Shown: positions 8,598 to 16,599 of the stretch, piece after piece
Position numbering within the stretch: the stretch's first letter is position 1
Layout of the letters: each line of letters begins with the position of its first letter
Assembly: GCF_042679605.1 (NCBI RefSeq)
Contig: NZ_JBHTMU010000013.1
Location: 1 to 64,000 of the forward strand
Direction: 5' to 3'
DNA from: Litorisediminicola beolgyonensis
GTDB taxonomy: Bacteria > Pseudomonadota > Alphaproteobacteria > Rhodobacterales > Rhodobacteraceae
Length of the DNA: 64,000 nucleotides
The notes under the pieces: generated by a model
What the model saw: only the letters and a program-made list of their open reading frames with translations
Databases searched by the model: none
Told to the model about the DNA's origin: nothing
Made by a program: the position numbers and the translations under genes

Positions 8598-9171
8598 CGT
8601 GCAATTGCGCCGGATGATTTACTCGGTCGAAGAGATCTTTCACGAAGGCGGCCCGCCGCCCGAGACGCCGCTGCGCCGGGCCTCGGCGCTGGCGATCGTC
8701 GCCAACCCGTTCGCGGGCCGATACGAGCCGGACATCCAGTGGTTCATGGAGCCCTTGAAGCCGCTCGGGCTGACCATGGCCCGGAAACTCGTGGAGCTTC
8801 TGGGCGGGGCCGACCAGGTCCAGGGCTACGGCAAGGGCGCTATCGTCGGCACCGATGGCGAGCTTGAGCATGGCGCGCTCTGGCACGCTCCCGGCGGCTA
8901 CGCGATGCGCGAGCTGCTGCACGACTCAAAGGCCATCGTGCCCTCGACCAAGAAGGTCGGCGGGCCGGGCACCCGGCTCGACGTGCCGATCACCCATATC
9001 AACGCCTCCTATGTGCGCAGCCATTTCGACGCGATGGAGGTCGGCACGCCGGACGCGCCGCGCGCGGGCGAGATGGCGCTGGCGCTGGTCATGTCGACGG
9101 GCGCGCGGGTGCATGACCGGGCAGGCGGCCTCGCGGCCAAGGACATCAAGGGAGAGGATGGGCTGAGATGA
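8590..9171 (+). CDS. AA_synth (PF06684, DUF1185-type) family protein, first copy
   Basis: 193 residues, starting 8 bp inside the UPF0280 gene. It matches the family named amino acid synthesis, whose real reaction is not established. Conserved blocks shared with the next gene are ANPFAGRY-like near residue 36, YGKGAIVGTDGELEHGA (about 78-94), VPSTKKVGGPG (about 117-127), LDVP, and ASYVRSHFDAMEV. The invariant Lys and Ser residues in the YGK and VPS-KK blocks are candidates for catalysis. A role in opening or processing the reduced ring product is possible from context, but this is inference. There is no signal peptide or membrane segment, so it is cytosolic. Confidence 0.75.
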   Translation: MPDVQLRRMIYSVEEIFHEGGPPPETPLRRASALAIVANPFAGRYEPDIQWFMEPLKPLGLTMARKLVELLGGADQVQGYGKGAIVGTDGELEHGALWHAPGGYAMRELLHDSKAIVPSTKKVGGPGTRLDVPITHINASYVRSHFDAMEVGTPDAPRAGEMALALVMSTGARVHDRAGGLAAKDIKGEDGLR

Positions 9172-9752
9172 GCGCCAGGATCCGCAAGATCGCCGTCAGC
9201 ATCGAGGAAACGCATCGCGAGATGGGCCGCGAGATCGCGCCGCCGACGCGCAAGGCCGTGGCGGTCGCGGTGATCGAGAACCCCTTCGCGGGCGTCTACC
9301 AGGAAGACCTGTCCGAGCTGATGGAAATCGGCGCGGAGCTGGGCGCGCTTCTTGGCCGCCGCTGCGTCGAGGCGCTGGGGATCACGCCCGCCGAGGCCGA
9401 GAGCTACGGCAAATCGGCGATGGTGGGCGAGAATGGCGAGCTGGAGCACGCCGCCGCGATCCTGCATCCGAAGCTCGGCGCGCCGCTCCGCAAGGAGGTC
9501 GAGAAAGGCGCGGCGCTGGTGCCCTCGTCCAAGAAGATGGGCGGCCCGGGGCAGGTGCTTGACGTGCCTTTGGGCCACAAGGACGCGGCCTATGTGCGCA
9601 GCCATTTCGACGGGATGGAGGTGCAGATGAGCGATGCGCCGCGGGCGAACGAGATACTCGTGGCCGTGGCCGTGACCGATAGCGGTCGTCCCCTGCCGCG
9701 CGTCGGCGGGCTCAAGGCGGAGGAGGCCGAGGGGAAGGATGGCCTCCGCTGA
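9168..9752 (+). CDS. AA_synth (PF06684, DUF1185-type) family protein, second copy
   Basis: 194 residues, overlapping the first copy by 4 bp (ATGA). It is a clear but diverged paralogue: NPFAGVYQEDL, SYGKSAMVGENGELEHAA, VPSSKKMGGPG, LDVPLGHKDAAYVRSHFDGMEV and DAPRANE align block by block with the preceding gene. Two adjacent, similarly sized paralogues suggest either a heteromeric enzyme or two related steps. Length and lack of a targeting signal match the first copy. Function is unknown beyond its membership of the island. Confidence 0.75.
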   Translation: MSARIRKIAVSIEETHREMGREIAPPTRKAVAVAVIENPFAGVYQEDLSELMEIGAELGALLGRRCVEALGITPAEAESYGKSAMVGENGELEHAAAILHPKLGAPLRKEVEKGAALVPSSKKMGGPGQVLDVPLGHKDAAYVRSHFDGMEVQMSDAPRANEILVAVAVTDSGRPLPRVGGLKAEEAEGKDGLR

Positions 9753-10179
9753 GACCGGCACCTTGAGCACGCGCTACACGCTCGACGATCAGGTCGGATA
9801 TCTCCTGCGGCTCGCCAGCCAGCGCCACGCGGCGATCTTTCAGAAGACCATCGCGCAGGACCTGACGCCGACGCAGTTCTCGACGCTCCTGCGCCTCCAT
9901 GAGGCGGGCGAGGTGTCGCAGAACCAGCTCGGACGGCTGGCGGCCATAGACATCGCCACGATCAAGGGCGTGGTCGACCGGCTGCGCGACAAGAGCCTGA
10001 TCGAGACGCGGCCCGATCCGGGCGACAAGCGGCGCTCGCTGATCTCGCTGTCGCAGGAGGGGCGCGACCTCATCGCGACGCTGGAGCGGGTCGGGACCGA
10101 GATCACCGAGGCCACGCTCGCGCCGCTCGACGCCGCCGAGCGCACCGCGCTGATCGCGCTTCTGCGCAAGATCACCTGA
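9739..10179 (+). CDS. MarR-family regulator, probable repressor of the island
   Basis: 146 residues with the typical MarR layout: N-terminal dimer helices, then the winged helix-turn-helix around LTPTQFSTLLRLHEAGEVSQNQLG and IDIATIKGVVDRLRDKSLIE, and the wing with RPDPGDKRRSLISLS (about residues 90-104). It starts 14 bp inside the second AA_synth gene, so it is the last gene of the 2699 operon and would be autoregulated through the operator at 2667-2682. MarR proteins are known nicotinate-pathway repressors in other proteobacteria, responding to 6-hydroxynicotinate. That makes it the best candidate binder of the three palindromes. Ligand and binding are not shown by the sequence. Confidence 0.85.
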   Translation: MASAETGTLSTRYTLDDQVGYLLRLASQRHAAIFQKTIAQDLTPTQFSTLLRLHEAGEVSQNQLGRLAAIDIATIKGVVDRLRDKSLIETRPDPGDKRRSLISLSQEGRDLIATLERVGTEITEATLAPLDAAERTALIALLRKIT

Positions 10180-10198
10180 GCCGGATCAGGCTGCGCTA

Positions 10199-11362
10199 TT
10201 AGAGGATGCGTTCGGGCAGGCGCTGGGCGGGCGGCGTGTTGCGCGAGCGCTCGGATCGGATCACCCCGTCGATGATGGTCATGCCCACGCCCGGCAGGTT
10301 GCCGAGCTCGACCGATTCCAGAAGATCCTTGCCCGGCGCGTGCTGCGCCTGGTCGAGCAGGACGAAATCGGCGGAATAGCCCGCTTCGATCAATCCCACA
10401 TCGAGCTTGCGCTGGCGCGCGGTGTTGCCGTTGCCGAAGCAGAAGGCCTGCGCCGCCGGGACGCCTCCGAAGGCCGAGAGCATAGCGATCATCCGCAGGA
10501 TGCCCAGGGGCTGCACGCCCGATCCCGCGGGCCCGTCGGTCCCGAGGATCACCTGGTCGAGCTTGCCGAGTTCGCGCGCGGTGTTCACGGTCAGCACCGC
10601 CGCGCGCTCGTTGCCGTTATGGACGATCTCGAAGGCGGAGGTGCAGGTCTCGCAGAGGCAGATGATCTGGTCGTCGGGCAGGGCGGAATGGCCGCCGTTG
10701 ATATGGCCGATCACGTCCGTTCCGGTCTCGATCACCATGTCGGCGTCGATGAGGCCGGAGCCGGGGATCGACGGGCCGCCGGTGTGGATCGTCGACTGCA
10801 TGCCGTATTTCCGGGCCCAGCCGACCATCTGGTTCGCGGTCTTGCCGTCCTTCACGGTGCCGAGCCCGACCTCGCCCAAATATTTCACCCCGGCCCGGGC
10901 CATTTCGGCGAAGTCCTCCTCGACCATGCCCTGTTCGATGACCGGAGCCCCGGCATGGACCTTGACGCCCGAGGGGCGGAAGTTCTCGTACCAGCGCTGG
11001 GCGGCGATCGACATGGCCTTGAGGCCGATGATGTCCTTGGGGCGGCCGGGCATGTGGACCTCGCCGGCGGAGATCATCGTGGTCACGCCGCCATGCAGGG
11101 TGGAATCGATCCAGTGCAGCTGCTGCTGGCGGGGCGTGTAATCGCCGACGACGGGGTGGACGTGGCTGTCGATGAGACCGGGGGCCAGCGTCACGCCATG
11201 CGCGTCGACCACCGTCTCGGCGCCCTCGCAGTCGAGATCGGCCTCGCGCCCCCAGCCCGCGATCTTGCCGTCCACGGCGACGAGACAGTCGCCCTCGTAG
11301 ATCGGGTCTTCGAACTTGCCCGAGAGAATCTGACCGATGTTCTTGATGACCAGCTTGCCCAT
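10199..11362 (-). CDS. ena: Enamidase-like amidohydrolase
   Basis: 387 residues, closely resembling the enamidase of nicotinate fermentation, which hydrolyses 1,4,5,6-tetrahydro-6-oxonicotinate to 2-formylglutarate and ammonia. Shared blocks include GKLVIKNIGQILSG at the start, ALHGGVTTMISAG-like STLHGGVTTMISAGE, GRPKD, GVKVHAGAPV, GEVGLGTVK and the end RSRNTPPAQR. Metal-site residues of the amidohydrolase fold are visible: DSHVHP (HxH), the Glu of GEVGLG, the His of TIHTGG, the His of HINGG and the Asp of LGTDGP. I chose ATG 11362 because it has a GGAGGG site and the upstream alternative runs through the operator. The gene faces the MarR gene and is divergent from the Rieske gene. Confidence 0.85.
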   Translation of the reverse strand: MGKLVIKNIGQILSGKFEDPIYEGDCLVAVDGKIAGWGREADLDCEGAETVVDAHGVTLAPGLIDSHVHPVVGDYTPRQQQLHWIDSTLHGGVTTMISAGEVHMPGRPKDIIGLKAMSIAAQRWYENFRPSGVKVHAGAPVIEQGMVEEDFAEMARAGVKYLGEVGLGTVKDGKTANQMVGWARKYGMQSTIHTGGPSIPGSGLIDADMVIETGTDVIGHINGGHSALPDDQIICLCETCTSAFEIVHNGNERAAVLTVNTARELGKLDQVILGTDGPAGSGVQPLGILRMIAMLSAFGGVPAAQAFCFGNGNTARQRKLDVGLIEAGYSADFVLLDQAQHAPGKDLLESVELGNLPGVGMTIIDGVIRSERSRNTPPAQRLPERIL

Positions 11363-11396
11363 GCGCCCTCCGGGGTTCTGTCGACTGTCGCGATAC

Positions 11397-11412
11397 CGTT
11401 TGTATGCGAACA
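11397..11412. promoter_or_regulatory. Operator site 2, before the enamidase gene
   Basis: Read on the minus strand it is TGTTCG-CATA-CAAACG. The core TTCG-CATA-CAAA differs from site 1 (TTCG-CATA-CGAA) at one base. It lies 35-50 bp upstream of the enamidase start codon, with a possible TTGACC -35 further upstream on the same strand. The likely binder is the island's MarR protein. Confidence 0.6.
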
Positions 11413-11522
11413 ATGTTTCCGGGGGCGGTCAAGAAGAATCCGATCCCGGAGGCTGCGCAGGAATTGGCCTTCGCGGCGCCTGTCGCTTAGTCTCGATGTC
11501 GTGGATCCGGCGATGAGGTCGA

Positions 11523-11546
11523 AATTCATTTGACAACGAATGAATT
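11523..11546. promoter_or_regulatory. Operator site 3, before the Rieske oxygenase and transporter genes
   Basis: Two 10-bp arms, AATTCATTTG and CGAATGAATT, flank ACAA, with a single mismatch between arms. The inner CATTTG-ACAA-CGAATG matches the 6-4-6 layout of sites 1 and 2. A TTGACA hexamer (11530-11535) is embedded in it, so a bound repressor could cover the -35 region of the downstream plus-strand operon. Confidence 0.65.
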
Positions 11547-11595
11547 CGCGACGCCAATGAAGATCGGTTCCGGGACCAAGGGGGAAGAACCGCCG

Positions 11596-12663
11596 ATGAG
11601 TTTCGTGCTCAACGCCTGGTATGTCGCCGGCTGGTCGAGCGAGTTCGACGAGACGCTTGCCGCGCTCGAGATCACCGGCCAGCGGCTTGTCCTCTTTCGC
11701 CGCTCCGATGGTGGATTGTCGGCGCTGGAGGATCGCTGCCCGCACCGGCTTCTGCCGCTGTCCAAGGGCCGCAGGATCGGCGACACGATCCAGTGCGGCT
11801 ACCACGGCATGACTTTCGACGGCTCGGGCACCTGCGTGCGCGTGCCCGGTCAGGACAACACCCCCAAAAGCGCGAACGTCCGGGCCTTCCCGGTCGAGGA
11901 GCGTCACGGCGTGGTCTGGGTATGGATGGGCGACCCGACCCTGGCCGATCCCGCGGCGATCTTCGAGATCCCCGAGATGTCGGACAGCGGCTGGCACGCT
12001 CATCACGGCGGCCACCTCGAGATCCGCTCGCATTATTTGAACGTGGCCGAGAACCTCGTCGACCCGGCGCATGTGAGCTTCGTGCATCCCACGACGCTCG
12101 GCAATGCCGCGTCCGAGAACGTGCCGGTCCATGTCTCGACAACCGGCGAGGTGATCCGCGCCTGGCGCTGGATCCGCGATGCCGAACCCATCGGCTTCTT
12201 CAAGGCGTTCGGCGGCTTCACCGGCAATGTGGACCGCTGGCATTACTACGATCTGCACCTGCCCTCGACCGCGGTGATCGATTTCGGCAGCATCGCCACC
12301 GAGAAGAACTGCGCGGAAGAGGATCGGGGTGCGGGCGTGCGCATCTTCGCGATCCATTTCGTGACACCGGTGAACGAGCACCTGACCGTCGATCACTGGA
12401 TGCATCTCAGGAACACGGCGGTCGGCGACGAGGCGGCCTCGGAGAAGATGGATGCGATGTTCCGCGTCGCCTTCGACGAGGACAAGGCGATCCTCGAGGC
12501 CATCCACGAGGCCGAGCAGCGGCCGCAGAGCCGCAAGCCGGTGAAGATCGCCATCGACAAGGGGCCGCTCGTCTATCGCAAGCGCATTCGCGACCTGATC
12601 GCGGCCGAGCAGATGGACGATCTGGGCATGGCGATCAGCCCCGCATTCGTGCATCACGACTGA
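11596..12663 (+). CDS. Rieske-type (VanA-like) ring-hydroxylating or demethylating oxygenase
   Basis: 355 residues from ATG 11596. The start MSFVLNAWYVAGW matches the usual VanA-group N-terminus, and upstream starts would lie in the operator. The Rieske 2Fe-2S ligands are CPH at residues 48-50 and CGYH at 67-70. The mononuclear-iron motif, with two His in DPAHVSFVH, lies at about 156-164. VanA-group enzymes often remove O- or N-methyl groups or hydroxylate carboxylated rings. No reductase partner (VanB-like) is encoded nearby, so electrons must come from elsewhere. Its shared operator with the pyridine genes suggests an entry or side reaction on a methylated or substituted substrate. That substrate is not known. 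Confidence 0.85.
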   Translation: MSFVLNAWYVAGWSSEFDETLAALEITGQRLVLFRRSDGGLSALEDRCPHRLLPLSKGRRIGDTIQCGYHGMTFDGSGTCVRVPGQDNTPKSANVRAFPVEERHGVVWVWMGDPTLADPAAIFEIPEMSDSGWHAHHGGHLEIRSHYLNVAENLVDPAHVSFVHPTTLGNAASENVPVHVSTTGEVIRAWRWIRDAEPIGFFKAFGGFTGNVDRWHYYDLHLPSTAVIDFGSIATEKNCAEEDRGAGVRIFAIHFVTPVNEHLTVDHWMHLRNTAVGDEAASEKMDAMFRVAFDEDKAILEAIHEAEQRPQSRKPVKIAIDKGPLVYRKRIRDLIAAEQMDDLGMAISPAFVHHD

Positions 12664-12687
12664 CAGAACGACCAACGGGAGACGACG

Positions 12688-13893
12688 ATGGCACAGACCA
12701 GCATTTTCAAGACCTTGGCCACGGGGCTCGTGCTTGCGGCGCTGCCGCTCGGCGCGGCCGTGGCGGAGAGCATCAAGATCGGCGAGATCAACCATTACAA
12801 GCGCATGGCCGCCTTCGCCGAGCCCTACAAGCAGGGCATCGAGCTGGCGCTCGAGGAGATCAACGGAGATGGCGGCGTGCTCGGGCAGGAGCTCGAGTTC
12901 GTCTTCCGCGACGACCAGGGCGAGCCGGGCGAGGCGATCAAGATCGCCGAAGAGCTGATGACCCGCGAAGGCACCGCGATGATCACCGGCACGATCCTGT
13001 CGAATGTGGGTCTCGCGATCTCGTCGCTGGCGGCGGAAAAGGGCTATGTCTACCTCGCTTCCGAGCCGCTCGCCGACAGCCTCGTCTGGGGGTCCGGCAA
13101 TCCCTACACCTTCCGCCTGCGCGCCTCGACCTACATGCAGGCGGCGATGCTGGCCGAGGAAGCGGCCAAGACCGACGCGGTGAAATACGCGACGATCGCC
13201 CCGAACTATGCCTATGGCAAGGACGCGGTCGCGGCATTCAAGGAGAACCTGCAGCGGCTGAAGCCCGAGGTGGAGTTCGTGGCCGAGCAATGGCCGGGCG
13301 TCTTCAAGATCGACGCGGGCGCCGAGGTCCAGGCCCTGGAGCGTGCCAAGCCCGACGCGATCTACAACGTCACCTTCGGCCCCGACCTCGCCAAGTTCGT
13401 GCGCGAGGGCACCGACCGCGGTCTCTTCGACGGTCGCCAGGTCTACGGCCTGCTCTCGGGCGAGCCGGAATACATGGACCCGCTCGGCGAGGAAGCGCCC
13501 GAGGGCTGGGTCGTCACCGGCTATCCCTGGTACGACCTGACCGACGGCCCGGCGGGCGCGTTCGTCTCTGCCTACCAGGCCGCCTATGACGATCACCCGC
13601 GGATCGGGTCGCTCGTCGGCTACATGACGGTGCAATCCATCGCCGCCGCGCTCGAAGCCGCGGGCTCGACCGAGACCGAGGCGCTGCGGGAGGCCTTCGA
13701 GGGCCTGACCGTGGAGACGCCGATGGGCGAGATCACCTATCGCGCGATCGACAACCAGTCGACGGCGGGCGCCTATGTCGGCACCACGACGGTGCGCGAC
13801 GGCCAGGGCGTGATGGTGGACTGGGTCTACAAGGATGGCGCCGACTACCTGCCGTCGGACGAAGAAGTGCAGGCTCTGCGGCCTGCCGAATGA
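12688..13893 (+). CDS. ABC transporter periplasmic binding protein, branched-chain amino acid type
   Basis: 401 residues with a classical signal peptide: positive start, hydrophobic core LATGLVLAALPLGAAVA and likely cleavage after AVA. The mature part is a type I periplasmic binding protein of the Leu/Ile/Val class (Peripla_BP_6), with IKIGEINHYKRM, GIELALEEIN-GDGGVLG, RDDQGEPGEAIKIAEEL and GSLVGYMTVQSIAAALEAAG. Members of this class also carry aromatic acids and other carboxylates. It lies 24 bp after the Rieske gene, behind operator 3, and is followed by the permease and ATPase genes. The inferred substrate is the island's pyridine-type acid. It is separated from the permease gene by a strong hairpin. 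Confidence 0.85.
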   Translation: MAQTSIFKTLATGLVLAALPLGAAVAESIKIGEINHYKRMAAFAEPYKQGIELALEEINGDGGVLGQELEFVFRDDQGEPGEAIKIAEELMTREGTAMITGTILSNVGLAISSLAAEKGYVYLASEPLADSLVWGSGNPYTFRLRASTYMQAAMLAEEAAKTDAVKYATIAPNYAYGKDAVAAFKENLQRLKPEVEFVAEQWPGVFKIDAGAEVQALERAKPDAIYNVTFGPDLAKFVREGTDRGLFDGRQVYGLLSGEPEYMDPLGEEAPEGWVVTGYPWYDLTDGPAGAFVSAYQAAYDDHPRIGSLVGYMTVQSIAAALEAAGSTETEALREAFEGLTVETPMGEITYRAIDNQSTAGAYVGTTTVRDGQGVMVDWVYKDGADYLPSDEEVQALRPAE

Positions 13894-13906
13894 TGACATG
13901 AGCCCG

Positions 13907-13938
13907 AGTGGCGGCGGGGACTGACCCCCGCCGCCGCT
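13907..13938 (+). promoter_or_regulatory. Strong intercistronic hairpin between binding-protein and permease genes
   Basis: A 13-bp stem (13907-13919 with 13926-13938, one G-T pair) encloses a 6-base loop. No T-tract follows, so it is more likely an mRNA-stabilising or partial-attenuation element than a full terminator. Such hairpins commonly raise binding-protein levels relative to the membrane subunits. Confidence 0.6.
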
Positions 13939-13966
13939 GGCGCGACACGCTCTCCCGGACCCGGAT

Positions 13967-15823
13967 ATGGAATTTTTCATCGCCCAGATCCTGACAGGGC
14001 TGGCGAACGCAAGCTCGCTGTTCCTCGTCGCCTGCGGGCTGTCGCTGATCTTCGGCGTCACGCGGATCGTCAACTTCGCCCATGGCAGCCTCTACATGCT
14101 GGGCGCCTATATCGGCTATTCGCTGATGCAGGTGCTGCCCGGCTCGATAGGCTTCTGGGGCGCGATCCTCCTTGCTGCGGTGGCCGTCGGCCTCATTGGC
14201 GTCGCCATCGAGATGCTGGTGCTGCGCCCGGTCTACAGCGCGCCCGAGCTCTTCCAGCTTGTCGCGACCTTCGGCGTGATCCTCGTGGTGCAGGATCTGG
14301 CGCTGATCATCTGGGGGCCGGAGGATCTGCTCGGGCCGCGCGCGCCGGGGCTCCGCGGCGTGTTCCGGATCATGGGAGAGCCGATCCCGAAATACGATAT
14401 CGTGCTTCTGGTCATCACCCCCTTCATCGCGCTGGGGCTCTGGTACCTGATCACCCGCACGCGCTTCGGCGTGTTGGTGCGCGCCGCGACCCAGGATCGC
14501 GAGATGGTGGGGGCGCTGGGCGTCAACCAAGCATGGCTCTTCACCGGCGTCTTCGCTCTTGGCTCGGCCCTGGCGGGCCTTGGTGGCGCGCTGCAGCTGC
14601 CCAAGGGCGGCGCGGATCTTCTGATGGATTTCACCATTCTGACCCCGGTCTTCGTGGTGGTCGTCATCGGGGGCATGGGCTCGCTGCCGGGTGCCTACCT
14701 CGCCGCGGTGATCATCTCGGTCCTCAACGTCTTCGGCGTGACCTACCTGCCGCAATCGACGCTGGTCCTTATGTTCCTCGTGATGATCGTCGTCCTGATG
14801 ATCCGGCCCTACGGTCTTTTCGGACGCGAGGAGGTGGCGGGCGAACATGGCCAGGTCGGCGAGCCGGAACGCCCGATCAAGCCCGCCTCGGGGCGGGTCC
14901 GGGCGATCGTGGCCGCGGGTCTCGCGGTGCTGGCGGCTCTGCCCCTTTACGGGTCGTCCTTCAGCCAGGTGCTCGTCACCGACATCCTCGTCTTCTGCCT
15001 CTTCGCGGCCTCGCTGCATTTCCTTCTGGGGATCGGCGGTCTCGTGAGCTTCGGTCATGCGGCCTATTACGGCGGCGGCGCCTATGTGGCGGCGCTTCTC
15101 GTCACCCATGCCGAAGCGCCGATGGAGCTGGCATTCCTTCTGGCCCCGCTCGGCGCGGGTCTGGCGGCGCTCGCCATCGGCTGGGTCTGCCTGAGACTCA
15201 CCGGCGTCTATTTCGCGATGCTGACGCTCGCCTTCGCGCAGCTCATCTGGAGCCTCGTCTACCAGTGGGGAGACGTCACCGGCGGCGATGACGGGCTCGT
15301 CAACATCTGGCCCGCGGACTGGCTGAATGACACCACGGTCTATTTCTACCTTGCGCTCGCGCTGTCGGTCGGCGGCATCATCGCGCTCCGCCACGTCGCG
15401 CATTCGCCCTTCGGCTACGCGCTGCGCGCCGCCCGAGACAGCCAGAGACAGGCCGAGGCGATGGGCATCGACACCCAGAAGGTGCGGCTTCTGGCCTTCG
15501 GCTTCGCGGGCTTCATGGGCGGCCTCGCGGGCGCGCTCTTCGTCTTCTCGAAGGGCAGCGTCTTTCCGAACGAGCTGGAGATCGCCAAGAGCTTCGACGC
15601 GCTGATCGTGGTCTTTCTGGGCGGTGTGAAGACGCTCTCGGGCGGCGTGGTCGGCGCGGGCTTCTTCAAATCGGTGGAAGAGGTGCTCCTGCGCTTCGAA
15701 TACTGGCGGCTGGTCATGGGCCTTCTGATCATCTTCGTGGTGATCGTCGCGCCCGAGGGCATCGTCGGCTCGCTCCGCAAGGGCGCCGAGCGGCTGGGCC
15801 TGATGCAGGGAGAGCGGCGATGA
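13967..15823 (+). CDS. Fused LivH-LivM type ABC permease
   Basis: 618 residues joining the two permease subunits that are normally separate. Residues about 1-290 form a LivH-like domain (GLSLIFGVTRIVNFAHGSLYMLGAY). After a polar linker (about 288-305, GREEVAGEHGQVG), a LivM-like domain follows (LHFLLGIGGLVSFGHAAYYGGGAY and the cytosolic coupling region RAARDSQRQAEAMGI). Each half carries many predicted membrane spans. It starts after the intercistronic hairpin and its stop overlaps the ATPase gene by 4 bp. It imports the ligand of the preceding binding protein. The fusion fixes a 1:1 stoichiometry of the two halves and is a less common layout. Confidence 0.85.
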   Translation: MEFFIAQILTGLANASSLFLVACGLSLIFGVTRIVNFAHGSLYMLGAYIGYSLMQVLPGSIGFWGAILLAAVAVGLIGVAIEMLVLRPVYSAPELFQLVATFGVILVVQDLALIIWGPEDLLGPRAPGLRGVFRIMGEPIPKYDIVLLVITPFIALGLWYLITRTRFGVLVRAATQDREMVGALGVNQAWLFTGVFALGSALAGLGGALQLPKGGADLLMDFTILTPVFVVVVIGGMGSLPGAYLAAVIISVLNVFGVTYLPQSTLVLMFLVMIVVLMIRPYGLFGREEVAGEHGQVGEPERPIKPASGRVRAIVAAGLAVLAALPLYGSSFSQVLVTDILVFCLFAASLHFLLGIGGLVSFGHAAYYGGGAYVAALLVTHAEAPMELAFLLAPLGAGLAALAIGWVCLRLTGVYFAMLTLAFAQLIWSLVYQWGDVTGGDDGLVNIWPADWLNDTTVYFYLALALSVGGIIALRHVAHSPFGYALRAARDSQRQAEAMGIDTQKVRLLAFGFAGFMGGLAGALFVFSKGSVFPNELEIAKSFDALIVVFLGGVKTLSGGVVGAGFFKSVEEVLLRFEYWRLVMGLLIIFVVIVAPEGIVGSLRKGAERLGLMQGERR

Positions 15824-16599
15824 GCGACGTGCTTCTCGAGACCCGGGGCCTCACCCGCGAGTTCGGCGCGATCCGGGCGGTGGACGACGTGTCCTTCCAG
15901 CTCAAGCGCGGCGAGCTTCTGGCGCTGATCGGGCCCAACGGCGCGGGCAAGAGCACCTGTTTCAACATGCTGATGGGGCAGTTGAAGCCGACGCGGGGCC
16001 GCGTGCTTCTGGCGGGCGAGGACATCACCGGGCTGAAGCCCCGCGCGATCTGGCGCAAGGGCGTCGGGCGGACCTTCCAGATCACCGCGACCTACCAGTC
16101 GATGACGGTGATCGAGAACGTGCAGGTCGCGCTGATGTCGCATCATGGCGAGATCTTCCGCGTCCTGCCCTACGCCACCCGCCGCCACCGGGACGAGGCG
16201 CTGGCGCTTCTCGAAACCGTCGGCATGGCCGATCAGGCCGAACGTCACTGCGCGGTCCTGGCCTATGGCGATCTGAAGCGCATGGAGCTTGCCATCGCGC
16301 TGGCGCATGACCCGATGCTCCTCCTGATGGACGAACCGACCGCCGGGATGGCCCCGCGCGAGCGGATCGCGCTGATGCAGCTCACCGCCGATATCGTCGC
16401 CGAGCAGGGGGTCAGCGTGCTTTTCACCGAGCATGACATGGATGTCGTCTTTGCCCATTCGCACCGGATCATGGTGCTCAACCGCGGCGCGCTGATCGCC
16501 GAGGGCACCGCCGCCGAGATCCGGGCGAACCCCTTGGTGCAGGAGGTCTATCTGGGCGGCGGCACGGTCTTCGGCGCAGAGGAGGCCGCGGATGCTTGA
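15820..16599 (+). CDS. ABC transporter ATPase, LivG type
   Basis: 259 residues. Walker A is GPNGAGKSTCFN (about 39-50). Walker B with LLLMDEPTAGM lies around 168, and the switch His is in FTEHDMDVVF. The ABC signature region reads LAYGDLKRMELAIAL, as is usual in LivG-like proteins, where LAYGxxRxxEIA replaces LSGGQ. It overlaps the permease stop (ATGA) and the LivF-type gene (8 bp). It energises uptake together with the next gene. Confidence 0.85.
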   Translation: MSDVLLETRGLTREFGAIRAVDDVSFQLKRGELLALIGPNGAGKSTCFNMLMGQLKPTRGRVLLAGEDITGLKPRAIWRKGVGRTFQITATYQSMTVIENVQVALMSHHGEIFRVLPYATRRHRDEALALLETVGMADQAERHCAVLAYGDLKRMELAIALAHDPMLLLMDEPTAGMAPRERIALMQLTADIVAEQGVSVLFTEHDMDVVFAHSHRIMVLNRGALIAEGTAAEIRANPLVQEVYLGGGTVFGAEEAADA

